A DNA stretch of 64,000 nt from Xanthomonas sp. CFBP 8443 (lineage in GTDB: Bacteria; Pseudomonadota; Gammaproteobacteria; Xanthomonadales; Xanthomonadaceae). Below are positions 9,814 to 18,554 of the stretch, piece by piece. The stretch covers positions 3,844,001-3,908,000 of the forward strand of contig NZ_CP102592.1 in the NCBI RefSeq assembly GCF_025666195.1, in the 5' to 3' direction. Within the stretch, counting starts at the first letter, position 1. Every line of letters starts with the position of its first letter. The notes under the pieces are model-generated. The model was not told the DNA's origin. It was given only the letters and a program-made list of their open reading frames with translations, and did not search any database. The position numbers and the translations under genes were made by a program.

Positions 9814-10551
9814 ATGTTCGAACTGCATCAGGTCACCCGCCGCTACGGCGAGGCACTCGCGCTGGACCGGGTCGATCTGCGCATCGCCCCCGGCCGCACC
9901 ACCGCGCTGATCGGCCCCAGTGGCGCCGGCAAGTCCAGCGTGCTGCGCATGCTGCTCGGGCTGGAGTGGCCGGACGTCGGTGAGGTCCGCTTCCAGGGCG
10001 AGCCGCTGCGCCGCGCCACGTTGCTGGCGCAGCGCCGCCGCATCGGCTACGTGATCCAGGAGGGCGGTCTGTTCCCGCACCTGAGCGCGCGCGACAACGC
10101 CGCGCTGCTGGCGCAGACCCTGGGCTGGGCGCGGCCGCGCATCGACGCCCGCCTGCACGCGCTGGCCGCGCTGTGCCGCCTGCCGGATGCGCTGCTGGCG
10201 CGCTATCCGGCCGAACTGTCCGGCGGCCAGCGCCAGCGCGTCGGCCTGATCCGCGCGTTGCTGCTGGACCCGCCGGTGCTGCTGCTGGACGAACCGCTGG
10301 GCGCGCTCGACCCGATCGTGCGCCACGAGCTGCAGACGCAGATGCGCGAGCTGTTCGCGCTGCTCGGCAAGACCGTGGTGCTGGTGACCCACGATGTCGC
10401 CGAAGCCGCCTACCTGGGCGACACGCTGGTGCTGATGCGCGGCGGGCGCATCGTGCAGCAAGGCAGCCTGCGCGACCTGCTGGACACGCCGGCCGACCCG
10501 TTCGTCGGCCAGTTCCTGCACGCACAACGCACGCTGGAGGATGCGCGGTGA
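9814..10551 (+). CDS. osmoprotectant ABC transporter ATP-binding protein
   Basis: This 245-residue ATPase has Walker A GPSGAGKSS near residue 35, signature LSGGQRQR, Walker B LLLLDEPLGALDP and the switch motif VLVTHD. It resembles OpuCA/ProV/YehX-type ATPases for betaine, choline or carnitine uptake but lacks the C-terminal CBS domains of OpuCA. The next gene overlaps its stop codon through GTGA, so the two form an operon encoding a complete importer. The start ATG is at 9814 (MFELHQVTRRYGEAL). Upstream in-frame sequence is not protein-like. Confidence 0.88.
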   Translation: MFELHQVTRRYGEALALDRVDLRIAPGRTTALIGPSGAGKSSVLRMLLGLEWPDVGEVRFQGEPLRRATLLAQRRRIGYVIQEGGLFPHLSARDNAALLAQTLGWARPRIDARLHALAALCRLPDALLARYPAELSGGQRQRVGLIRALLLDPPVLLLDEPLGALDPIVRHELQTQMRELFALLGKTVVLVTHDVAEAAYLGDTLVLMRGGRIVQQGSLRDLLDTPADPFVGQFLHAQRTLEDAR

Positions 10552-12047
10552 CGGCGCCGATGCGGCGCCACGCGGCGGTGCTGCTCGTGCTCGCCGCGGC
10601 GCTCGCCCTGCTCGCCAGCAGCGCAGCGGCGGCGCCGGAGAAAGTCGTGGTCGGCTCGAAGAACTTCACCGAGGCGGTGGTGCTCGGCGAGATCGCCGCC
10701 GGCGCCGGACGCCAGGCCGGCGTGGAGGTCGAGCACCGGCGCCAGCTCGGCGGCACCCGCATCCTGTGGCGCGCGCTGGAGCAGGGTTCGATCGACGCCT
10801 ATGCCGAATACACCGGCACCCTGGCCGCGGAACTGCTGCAGTTGCCCGACGCCGACGATGCCGCGTTGCGCCGCGCCTTGGCGCAGCGCGGCCTGGCGAT
10901 GAGCGCACCGCTGGGCTTCGACAACACCTATGCGTTCGGCATGCGCCGGCAACGCGCGCAGGCGCTGGGCATCGTGCGCCTCTCCGACCTGGCCGCGCAT
11001 CCGTCGCTGAAGTTCGGGCTCAGCAACGAATTCGTATCGCGCGCCGACGGCTGGCCCGGGGTGCGCGACGCCTACCAGTTGCCGCAGACGCCGACCGGGC
11101 TGGACCACGACCTGGCCTATCGCGCCCTGGACAGCGGCGCGATCGACCTCACCGACCTGTACAGCACCGACGCCGAGATTCCCGCGCACGACCTGCTGGT
11201 ACTGCAGGACGACCGCCGCTACTTCCCGCGCTACGCCGCGGTGTTCCTGTATCGCAGCGACCTGGCGCAGCGCGCGCCGCGCTTCGTGCAGGCGCTGGAG
11301 GGCCTGGGCGGGCGCATCGACGCGGCGACGATGCAGCGGCTCAATGCCGAGGCGAAGCTGCACAAGCGCGCCGAAAGCGCGATCGCCGCGCAGTGGCTGG
11401 GCGTCGCCGCACCGGCGCAGGACAGCCGGCTGTCGCGCCTGCTGCAGCGCACCCGCGAACACCTGGCGCTGGTCGGCCTGTCGCTGGGCCTGGCCCTGCT
11501 GCTGGCGCTGCCGCTGGGCATCCTCGCCGCCAACCGGCCGCGGCTGGGCCAGGTGGTGCTGTCGCTGACCGGGGTGCTGCAGACGCTGCCGTCGCTGGCG
11601 GTGTTCGTGTTCATGATTCCGCTGTTCGGCATCGGCGCGAAACCCGCCATCGCCGCGCTGTTCCTGTACAGCCTGCTGCCGATCGTGCGCAACACCCATG
11701 CCGGCCTGACCGGCATCGCCCGCGACCTGCGCGAGACCGCCGCGGCGATCGGCCTGCCGCCGGGCACGCGGCTGTGGCGGATCGAACTGCCACTGGCCTT
11801 GCGCACCATCCTGGCCGGCATCAAGACCGCCGCGGTGATCAACGTCGGCACCGCCACCCTGGGCGCACTGATCGGCGCCGGCGGCTACGGCCAGCCGATC
11901 CTCACCGGCATCCGCCTGGACGACATCGGCCTGATCCTGGAAGGCGCGGTGCCGGCAGCGATGCTGGCGCTGCTGGCGCAGGCGCTGTTCGAAGGCCTGG
12001 AGCGCTGGCTGACCCCGCGCGGCCTGCGCCTGGCGGCGCGGCGCTGA
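10548..12047 (+). CDS. fused substrate-binding protein/permease of an osmoprotectant ABC transporter
   Basis: This 499-residue protein combines two normally separate subunits. After a hydrophobic N-terminal signal/anchor (AVLLVLAAALALLASS), residues of about 30-290 form an OpuAC/OsmF-type binding domain (VVVGSKNFTEAVVLGEIAA, LEQGSIDAYAEYTGTLAAE). From about residue 300 there is a BPD-type permease with five or six helices. Its EAA-like loop lies around RDLRETAAAIGLPPGTRLWR. The GTG start overlaps the ATPase stop and has GGAGG at 10536-10540; an ATG at 10560 is a weaker alternative. Because the binding domain precedes the permease, it must be tethered in the periplasm by the signal/anchor helix. 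The exact ligand cannot be read from the sequence. Confidence 0.87.
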   Translation: MTAPMRRHAAVLLVLAAALALLASSAAAAPEKVVVGSKNFTEAVVLGEIAAGAGRQAGVEVEHRRQLGGTRILWRALEQGSIDAYAEYTGTLAAELLQLPDADDAALRRALAQRGLAMSAPLGFDNTYAFGMRRQRAQALGIVRLSDLAAHPSLKFGLSNEFVSRADGWPGVRDAYQLPQTPTGLDHDLAYRALDSGAIDLTDLYSTDAEIPAHDLLVLQDDRRYFPRYAAVFLYRSDLAQRAPRFVQALEGLGGRIDAATMQRLNAEAKLHKRAESAIAAQWLGVAAPAQDSRLSRLLQRTREHLALVGLSLGLALLLALPLGILAANRPRLGQVVLSLTGVLQTLPSLAVFVFMIPLFGIGAKPAIAALFLYSLLPIVRNTHAGLTGIARDLRETAAAIGLPPGTRLWRIELPLALRTILAGIKTAAVINVGTATLGALIGAGGYGQPILTGIRLDDIGLILEGAVPAAMLALLAQALFEGLERWLTPRGLRLAARR

Positions 12048-12435
12048 GGCCGGCGCGCCTGCTTGTTGCGCATCGGAACGACAATGAAAGCATCCGCCGG
12101 CGCCCGGCCATCGATCGCACTGCGACAACGGCCAGCAACCGTCTTCGGAACCCGTCGGGACTGAAGTCCCTCCCACAGTGCACCCATCCGACTCGCCGCA
12201 AGCCCCTGTAGGAGCGGCTTCAGCCGCGACAAACGAAGCGGCAAGCCTCCAGCCCCGGTGAGAAGTCAGGGCTGAAGCTCCTCTACATGCACCCAGCAAG
12301 CCCACCGCAAGCCCCCCTGTGGGAGCGACTTCAGTCGCGACGAACGAAGCGGCACGCCCAGACTCCGATGACAGTCCGGGCTAAAAATCCAACGCAACCT
12401 CAGCCCTCCCGCACAAGAACGCTCCGAACGCGCAC
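12048..12435. repeat. intergenic cluster of palindromic (REP-like) repeats
   Basis: This gene-free stretch carries at least three copies of the window's short palindrome family: 12153-12180 (complement orientation), 12206-12230 and 12317-12341. A degenerate copy lies around 12268-12290. Each has an imperfect dyad around a GGAGCGG/CTTCAG/CCGC-type core. They lie between convergent genes and may act as transcription or mRNA-end structures. No protein-coding potential is supported. Confidence 0.75.
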
Positions 12436-13659
12436 TCACCCGTGCGCCACGGCAACCATCTCCCGCGCCAGCCCACGCATCGCCTCCGGCGTCAGCTGTA
12501 GGTACGGCGCGATGCGCAACGCGCCGTGGCGGTGGGTGCAGATCACCTGCGCGCTCTGCAGCCATGGCAGCAACGCCTGCAGCGCAGGCGCCGGCGGCCG
12601 CAGCGCGGACAGGTGCGGCGCATGCCCCGGCACGGTCCAGTCGCCACCGCCCTGCGCCCGCAGCTCATCCTCGAATGCCGCGCCGAGTTCGCCCAGCCGC
12701 GCCGCGATCCGCGCCGGCTGCCAGTGCCGCAGCTGCTGCAGCGCCGCGGTCGCCATCGCCAACCGCAGCGGTTCGGCGACGCCACCGGCATCGAAACGAC
12801 GCGTGCCGGCGCGGAACGGCGGCAGCGCGTCGGCCGGGAAGTTCCAGTCGGCGCCCGGATCGCGGGCTTGCCAATGGTGTTCGATCGGCACGCCGTGCGC
12901 GCGCCAGTGCGGCGAGGCCCAGAGCCAGGCCAGCCCCAGCGGCCCGAGCAGCCACTTGTGCCCGACCGCGACCACGAAATCCGGCCGCCACGCCGCCAGT
13001 CGCGCCGGCAGCACGCCCAGGCTCTGGCTCAGGTCCAGCACCAGCGCTGCGCCGGCCGCATGCACGCGCGCGGCGATGCGGTCCAGGTCCAGCAACGTGC
13101 CGTCGCGCCAGTAGGCATGCGGCAGCGTCGCGATCCGCACCCGCGGCTCGGCGTCCAGGGCCGCCAGCACCGCCTCGGTCCAGTCCTGCTGCGGTCCACG
13201 CCGCACCACCGCCAGCTGCGCCCCGGTCTCGGCGCAGCGCTGCTGCCACAGCAACAGGTTCGACGGAAACTGGCCGTCCAGCAGCAACACCGCCTCGCCC
13301 GCCGCCAGCGGCAATTGCCGCGCCGCGGTGGCCAGCCCATAGGCGGCCGACGGCACCATCGCCAGGCCGTCGACGTCGCCGTCGAACAGCGTCGCCGCGG
13401 CCAGGGCGCGCAGGTCTTCGATCTGCTCCCGCCAGGCCGCGAAGGACAGCGTCCACGGCGCGACCGAATCGGCCAGCGCCGCCTGCCCGGCGGCCAGCAC
13501 GCTGGCCAGCCGCGGCCCCTTGCTGGCGGTGTCCAGATAACGCACGCCGTCGGGCAGGACGAAGGCGTGCGGCGCCTGCGCGAGGTCGACCGGCGCCGGC
13601 ACCGCGGTACCGGTCGCAGGGGCCCACAGGGAGGCGTTGGACGGGATTGCTGTAGACAT
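12436..13659 (-). CDS. class V aminotransferase-fold PLP enzyme (possible EgtE-type C-S lyase)
   Basis: This 407-residue protein has the fold-type I PLP enzyme features of the aminotransferase class V family. A substrate/PLP region lies near residue 110 (MVPSAAYGLATAARQL), a Schiff-base aspartate in LVLDLSQSLG and the PLP lysine in AVGHKWLLGPLG near residue 236. It is divergent from the ergothioneine genes egtB-egtD, with 124 bp between the start codons. Mycobacterial EgtE, the C-S lyase completing ergothioneine synthesis, is also a class V PLP protein. A role as EgtE is therefore a reasonable inference, but a kynureninase-like or cysteine-desulfurase-like activity cannot be excluded. Confidence 0.8.
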   Translation of the reverse strand: MSTAIPSNASLWAPATGTAVPAPVDLAQAPHAFVLPDGVRYLDTASKGPRLASVLAAGQAALADSVAPWTLSFAAWREQIEDLRALAAATLFDGDVDGLAMVPSAAYGLATAARQLPLAAGEAVLLLDGQFPSNLLLWQQRCAETGAQLAVVRRGPQQDWTEAVLAALDAEPRVRIATLPHAYWRDGTLLDLDRIAARVHAAGAALVLDLSQSLGVLPARLAAWRPDFVVAVGHKWLLGPLGLAWLWASPHWRAHGVPIEHHWQARDPGADWNFPADALPPFRAGTRRFDAGGVAEPLRLAMATAALQQLRHWQPARIAARLGELGAAFEDELRAQGGGDWTVPGHAPHLSALRPPAPALQALLPWLQSAQVICTHRHGALRIAPYLQLTPEAMRGLAREMVAVAHG

Positions 13660-13783
13660 AGGAAATGAGGCCGTTTGACGCGACGGGGATCAGGCCCGCC
13701 AAGATCGCATTGACCGGGCTAGCGTAACGCGACGTTCCACCACGCATGACGGCATGTTCACGGTCTTCCCCTAAGCTTGGCGG

Positions 13784-15073
13784 ATGCACTCGACCTCTCA
13801 GGCGGCTTCCCCCACGCCCATGGCGTCCGGCGTACCGCTGTCGGCGCGTTTCCGCAGCGTGCGCCAGCGCACCCGCCAGCTCGCCGCGCCGCTGAGCGAG
13901 GAAGATGCGATGGTGCAGAGCATGGACGATACCAGTCCGGCGAAGTGGCACCTCGCACATACCACGTGGTTCTTCGAACGCTTCGTGCTCGGCGCCGACG
14001 ACGGCTACCGCGCGGTCGATCCGCAGTGGGACTACCTGTTCAACAGCTACTACCAGAGCGTCGGCCCGATGCATGCGCGGCCGCGCCGCGGCGTGCTGTC
14101 GCGCCCGTCCCTGGCGCAGGTGCTGGACTACCGCGCCGAGGTCGAGGCGCGGGTGCTGGCGCGGCTGCAGGCCGGCGACCTGTCGGCGCAGACGCTGCAG
14201 GTGCTGGAACTCGGCCTGCACCACGAGCAACAGCACCAGGAGCTGCTGCTGACCGACATCAAGCACGCGTTCTGGAGCAATCCGCTGGCTCTGGCGTATC
14301 GCCACGATCTGGCCGTGACCCAGGCACCGGCCACCGCGCTGCGCTGGATCCAGCGCGACGAGCAGCTGTGCGAGATCGGCGCGCCTGGCTGGCCGGCGCA
14401 TGCGGCCTTCGCCTACGACAATGAGTCGCCGCGGCACCGCGTGCTGGTGCCGGCGCATGCGCTGGCCAGCCGTCCGGTGAGCAATGCCGAATACGCGGAC
14501 TTCGTTGCCGACGGCGGCTACCGCAACGTGGCCCTGTGGCTCAGCGACGGCTGGGCGCGGCGCACCGCCGAGGACTGGCAGCGGCCGCTGTACTGGCATG
14601 CCGACGGCGCGCGCGAGTTCACCCTGGGCGGCTGGCGCGAACGCGATCCGCATGCGCCGGTCTGCCACATCAGCCTGTTCGAGGCCGACGCCTACGCGCG
14701 CTGGGCCGGCGCCCGGCTGCCGACCGAAGCCGAATGGGAACAGGCCGCCACCGGCGTGGCCATCGCCGGCAATTTCGTCGACGCCGATGCGCTGCATCCG
14801 CAATCGGCCGCGCACGGCGACGCCGGCCTGCAGCAGTTGTTCGGCGATGTCTGGGAATGGACCGGCAGCGCCTACCTGGCCTACCCCGGCTTCCGTCCAT
14901 GGTCGGGCGCGCTGGGCGAGTACAACGGCAAGTTCATGAACGCGCAGTGGGTGTTGCGCGGCGGCAGCTGCGCCACGCCGCACGACCACATCCGCGCCAG
15001 CTACCGCAACTTCTTTCCCTCCGATGCGCGATGGCAATTCGCCGGCGTGCGCCTGGCCAAGGATCCCGTATGA
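13784..15073 (+). CDS. egtB: ergothioneine biosynthesis sulfoxide synthase EgtB
   Basis: This 429-residue non-heme iron enzyme joins hercynine to a thiol donor (gamma-glutamylcysteine or cysteine) with O2 to form a sulfoxide. The N-terminal DinB-like domain has the first iron ligand in KWHLAHTTWFFERF near residue 55. The HX3HXE ligand motif lies within LHHEQQHQE near residue 147. The C-terminal FGE-sulfatase domain has LPTEAEWEQA, FGDVWEWTGS and VLRGGSCATP. It overlaps egtD through ATGA. EgtA and EgtC homologues are absent from the window, so the thiol donor is unknown. Confidence 0.93.
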   Translation: MHSTSQAASPTPMASGVPLSARFRSVRQRTRQLAAPLSEEDAMVQSMDDTSPAKWHLAHTTWFFERFVLGADDGYRAVDPQWDYLFNSYYQSVGPMHARPRRGVLSRPSLAQVLDYRAEVEARVLARLQAGDLSAQTLQVLELGLHHEQQHQELLLTDIKHAFWSNPLALAYRHDLAVTQAPATALRWIQRDEQLCEIGAPGWPAHAAFAYDNESPRHRVLVPAHALASRPVSNAEYADFVADGGYRNVALWLSDGWARRTAEDWQRPLYWHADGAREFTLGGWRERDPHAPVCHISLFEADAYARWAGARLPTEAEWEQAATGVAIAGNFVDADALHPQSAAHGDAGLQQLFGDVWEWTGSAYLAYPGFRPWSGALGEYNGKFMNAQWVLRGGSCATPHDHIRASYRNFFPSDARWQFAGVRLAKDPV

Positions 15074-16053
15074 ACGCCGCGACCGCCCGTGCCCTGACCG
15101 AAGCCGCGCTCACCGACCTGCATCCGCAACCGGACGACATCGCCGCCGATGCGATCGCCGGCCTGTCGCGCAGCCCCAAGCAATTGCCGTCCAAGTATTT
15201 CTACGACGCCGAAGGCTCGCGCCTGTTCGAGGCGATCACCCGCCAGCCCGAGTACTACCTGACCCGCACCGAGCTGGATCTGCTGGAAGCGCGGATGCCG
15301 TCGATCGCGCAGGCGGTGGGCAGCGGCGCGCACGTGGTGGAACTGGGCAGCGGCAGCGGGCGCAAGACCGAACTGCTGCTGGAAGGCCTACGCACGCCGG
15401 TGGCCTACACCCCGATCGAGATCTCGCGCGACATGCTGATGTCCAGCACCGCGCGCCTGGCCGAGCGCTTCCCGGGCATCCAGATGCTGCCGGTCTGCGC
15501 CGACTTCACCACCCCGGTGGCGCTGCCGGCGCCGCAGCGCAGCGCGCGCCGCACCCTGGTGTTCTTCCCCGGCTCCACGCTGGGCAACTTCACCCGCGAG
15601 GACGGCATCAAGCTGCTGGCGTCGATGCGCGCGACGATGCGCCAGGACGGCTGCGCGCTGATCGGCATCGACCTGGTCAAGGACGTGGCGGTGCTGGAGG
15701 CCGCCTACAACGATGCGGCCGGCGTCACCGCCGAGTTCACCGTGAACCTGCTGCGCCGGCTCAACCGCGAGATCGGCAGCGATTTCGACCTGGAGCAGTT
15801 CCGCCATCGCGCGGTGTATGCGCGCGAACGCGAGCGCATCGAGACCTTCCTGGTCAGCCAGCGCGCGCAGCAGGTCCGCGTGGGCGGACGCCGCTTCGAC
15901 TTCGCCGCCGGTGAGGCCATGCAGGTCGAATACAGCCACAAGTACACCGACCAGAGCTTCGGCGAGATGGCCGCCGCGGCAGGCCTGCGCGTCAGCCACG
16001 GCTGGAACGCGCAGGACGATGCGTTCGGGTTGCGGTTGCTGCAGGTGGTGTGA
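15070..16053 (+). CDS. egtD: L-histidine N(alpha)-methyltransferase EgtD
   Basis: The 327-residue SAM-dependent enzyme trimethylates histidine to hercynine, the first step of ergothioneine synthesis. The N-terminus carries the family motif LPSKYFYDAEGSRLFEAIT near residue 38. The SAM-binding glycine loop VVELGSGSGRKTELLL follows near residue 92, and the conserved FFPGSTLGNF is near residue 168. The start codon overlaps the egtB stop, giving translational coupling and a near 1:1 supply of the two enzymes. Confidence 0.94.
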   Translation: MNAATARALTEAALTDLHPQPDDIAADAIAGLSRSPKQLPSKYFYDAEGSRLFEAITRQPEYYLTRTELDLLEARMPSIAQAVGSGAHVVELGSGSGRKTELLLEGLRTPVAYTPIEISRDMLMSSTARLAERFPGIQMLPVCADFTTPVALPAPQRSARRTLVFFPGSTLGNFTREDGIKLLASMRATMRQDGCALIGIDLVKDVAVLEAAYNDAAGVTAEFTVNLLRRLNREIGSDFDLEQFRHRAVYARERERIETFLVSQRAQQVRVGGRRFDFAAGEAMQVEYSHKYTDQSFGEMAAAAGLRVSHGWNAQDDAFGLRLLQVV

Positions 16054-16133
16054 TTAAAGCCGGGACTCGGGACCGGGGACTCGGGACTCGGACAGCGGCG
16101 AATCCCGGATGCGGATGCTGTCGCGGTCCGCTC

Positions 16134-16158
16134 CTGTAGGAGCGGCTTCAGCCGCGAC
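16134..16158 (+). repeat. REP-like palindromic repeat
   Basis: This single copy of the family (CTGTAGGAGCGGCTTCAGCC followed by GCGAC) lies between the convergent egtD and nadE genes. Just before it, around 16062-16100, are short direct repeats of GGGACTCGG. It may form a bidirectional mRNA-end hairpin. Confidence 0.7.
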
Positions 16159-16222
16159 CGGCACTCACACCCATCCTGGGAACTGCCACGAAGGTCCGCG
16201 AGACCGCGGCGTTCTCTCCCGC

Positions 16223-17860
16223 CTACGCCTGATACCCGTTGGTGATCGGATAGCGCCGTTCGCGGCCGAACGCGCGCCGCGACACCTTCGGTCCCGGCGC
16301 GGCCTGGTGCCGTTTCCATTCGGTGATGCGCACCAGCCGCACCACGTGATCCACCACCTCCGCGGCGTAGCCGGCGGCGACGATCTCGTCGCGCGACTCC
16401 TCCTGGTCGACGTAGCGGTACAGGATGCCGTCGAGCACGTCGTAGGGCGGCAGCGAATCCTGGTCGGTCTGGTTGGCGCGCAGTTCCGCCGACGGCGGCC
16501 GCGCGATCACCGCCGGCGGGATCACCGGCGCGCCGCCGACCGTGTTGCGCCATTTCGCCAGGCCGAACACCTCGGTCTTGTACAGGTCCTTGAGCGGCGC
16601 ATAGCCACCGCACATGTCGCCGTAGATGGTGGCGTAGCCGACCGCATACTCGCTCTTGTTGCCGGTGGTCAGCAGCAGCCCGCCGAACTTGTTGGCCAGC
16701 GCCATCAGGATCACGCCGCGGCTGCGCGACTGCAGGTTCTCTTCGGTGACGTCGGCCTTGGTGCCTTCGAACATCGGGCCGAGCGCTTTCAACAAGCCTT
16801 CGAACGCCGGCTCGATCTCCACCGTCTCCAGCTTCACGCCCAGCGCGCGGCATTGTTCGTCGGCCAGGTCGTTGGACAGCCCAGCGGTGTAGCGCGACGG
16901 CAGCCGCACCGCGGTGACGTTGTCGGCGCCGAGCGCATCCACCGCCATCGCCAGCACCAGCGCCGAATCGATGCCGCCGGACAGGCCCAGCCACACCTTG
17001 GAAAACCGGTTCTTGCCGCAGTAGTCCTGCAACCCGCGCACCACCGCGCGCCAGGCCAGCGCGTCCATGCTCTCGTCGCCGTCGTCGATCCAGCGCAACG
17101 GGGTGAACGCGCGCGTCTGCGTCGCGTAGTCCACCACCAGCCATTGGTCGGTGAACGCGGCCGCGGCCGGATGCACGCTGCCGTCGCCGTCGGCGACCAC
17201 CGAGGCGCCGTCGAACACCAGCGCATCCTGGCCGCCGACGACGTTGAGATAGGCCAGCGCCACGCCGGTCTCGCGCACGCGCTCGGCCAGCAGCGCATCG
17301 CGCTGCGCGTGCTTGCCGCGCTCGAACGGCGAGGCATTGGGCACCAGCACCAATTCGGCGCCGTGGCGCGCGGTATCGGCCAGCGGCTCGGGAAACCACA
17401 GGTCCTCGCAGATCACCAGGCCGACCTGGGTGCCCTTGACCTCGAACACGCAGCTGCCGCCGTCCGGATCGGCGTCGAAATAGCGGCGCTCGTCGAACAC
17501 TGCGTAGTTGGGCAGTTCGCGCTTGCGGTAGGTGGTTTCGATGCGCCCGCCGCGCAGCACGCTGGCCGCGTTGTAGACCACGCTGCCGGCGCTCTGCGGC
17601 CAGCCGAGCACCGCGACGATGCCGTGCACGCGCACCGCGATGCGCTGCACCGCCAGTTCGCAATCGGCGAGGAAACCCGGGCGCAGCAGTAGGTCCTCCG
17701 GCGGATAGCCGCTGACCGCCAGTTCCGGAAACAACACGATGTCGGCGCCGTACTCGTCGCGCGCCTCGTCGATCATCGCGATGATCCGGTCGGTGTTCTG
17801 GGCCACGGCGCCGACCGGGAAATCGAACTGGGCCATGGCGATGCGAAGGGAAGAAGACAT
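16223..17860 (-). CDS. nadE: glutamine-dependent NAD+ synthetase
   Basis: This 545-residue enzyme amidates nicotinate adenine dinucleotide with ammonia released from glutamine. The N-terminal nitrilase-type glutaminase domain (residues 1-260) contains FPELAVSGYPPEDLL (catalytic Glu), TYRKRELPNY (Lys) and GLVICEDLWFPE (Cys). The C-terminal synthetase has the PP-loop LGLSGGIDSALVLAMA. The ATG at 17860 starts MSSSLRIAMAQFDF, the normal N-terminus. The frame is open to 17974, but the extra residues are basic and low-complexity. Confidence 0.94.
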   Translation of the reverse strand: MSSSLRIAMAQFDFPVGAVAQNTDRIIAMIDEARDEYGADIVLFPELAVSGYPPEDLLLRPGFLADCELAVQRIAVRVHGIVAVLGWPQSAGSVVYNAASVLRGGRIETTYRKRELPNYAVFDERRYFDADPDGGSCVFEVKGTQVGLVICEDLWFPEPLADTARHGAELVLVPNASPFERGKHAQRDALLAERVRETGVALAYLNVVGGQDALVFDGASVVADGDGSVHPAAAAFTDQWLVVDYATQTRAFTPLRWIDDGDESMDALAWRAVVRGLQDYCGKNRFSKVWLGLSGGIDSALVLAMAVDALGADNVTAVRLPSRYTAGLSNDLADEQCRALGVKLETVEIEPAFEGLLKALGPMFEGTKADVTEENLQSRSRGVILMALANKFGGLLLTTGNKSEYAVGYATIYGDMCGGYAPLKDLYKTEVFGLAKWRNTVGGAPVIPPAVIARPPSAELRANQTDQDSLPPYDVLDGILYRYVDQEESRDEIVAAGYAAEVVDHVVRLVRITEWKRHQAAPGPKVSRRAFGRERRYPITNGYQA

Positions 17861-18049
17861 GGACAACCTTGCAGAGGCAGAAGGGGGAAGCCGTGCCGCG
17901 GTCGCGGATGCGGCGACCGCGCGGCGGACGGGGATGGCATCCGCACGGCGGCGAAGCGCAGTGTAGCGCCGCACCGCGCCGCGGCCGACGACCCGGGTTC
18001 ACCTTTCCGCGCTGTGCCTCATCAGGGAGGACATGTTGCGGTTCGACTG
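17861..18049. other. upstream region of nadE before the repeat array
   Basis: GC-rich noncoding sequence with no recognisable gene. It should contain the nadE promoter, but no convincing -35/-10 pair stands out. The tandem repeat array begins right after it. Confidence 0.35.
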
Positions 18050-18535
18050 GCGTACCGTGGGAGGAACTTCAGTTCGACGGGTTCGGAAGCCGGTCGCTGA
18101 TGGACTGCGCGTCGCGACTAGAAGTCGCTCCCACAAGGAGCGACACCGGGTGCCGACTGGCTGCAATGTGGGAGGGGATTCAGTCCCGACAGGCTCCGAA
18201 GCCGATCGCCGGCCGACGGTGGGTCGCGGCTGAAGCCGCTCCTACAAGAGCGAAAATGCGGGGGTGCCGGCTGGGTGCACTGTGGGAGGGACTTCAGTCC
18301 CGACAGGCTCCGAAGCCGATCGCTGATGGACTCCGCGTCGCGACTGAAGTCGCTCCCACAAGGAGCGACCCGGGTGCCTGCTAGCTGCACTGTGGGAGGG
18401 ACTTCAGTCCCCAACGCATTCCCTAAGCTGGTCGCGGGCCGACGGCAGATCGCTGCTAAGCCACCTCCCACAAGAGCGAACATGCCGGGCGCTGATGGAC
18501 TCCATGTCGCGACTGAAGTCGCTCTCGCAACGAGC
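18050..18535. repeat. tandem array of alternating inverted REP-like elements (about 112-bp unit)
   Basis: Forward elements occur at 18056-18078, 18167-18190, 18281-18304 and 18391-18413. Complementary elements lie between them at 18111-18134, 18223-18245, 18338-18361, 18448-18472 (degenerate) and 18507-18530. Forward copies are spaced 110-114 bp apart, and the spacers also repeat (AGGCTCCGAAGCCGATCGC and AAGGAGCGAC blocks). The region is therefore a true tandem duplication of a composite REP pair rather than chance clustering. It lies between the divergently placed nadE start and the end of the PQQ dehydrogenase gene. Confidence 0.85.
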
Positions 18536-18554
18536 GGCAAGCCCGCGCATCGCC

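Noticed and set aside
8590..10527. A 645-codon minus-strand frame antisense to bamD and the ABC ATPase
   Set aside because: Shadow frame: both genes on the plus strand have complete motifs, signal peptides and a terminator.
15705..18002. A 765-codon minus-strand open frame covering nadE and the end of egtD
   Set aside because: It is a shifted frame of nadE; the true nadE frame (16223-17860) has all catalytic motifs.
18055..18535. A CRISPR array, because of regularly spaced repeats
   Set aside because: Repeats alternate in orientation, the period is about 112 bp, the spacers are themselves repeated, and no cas genes are present.
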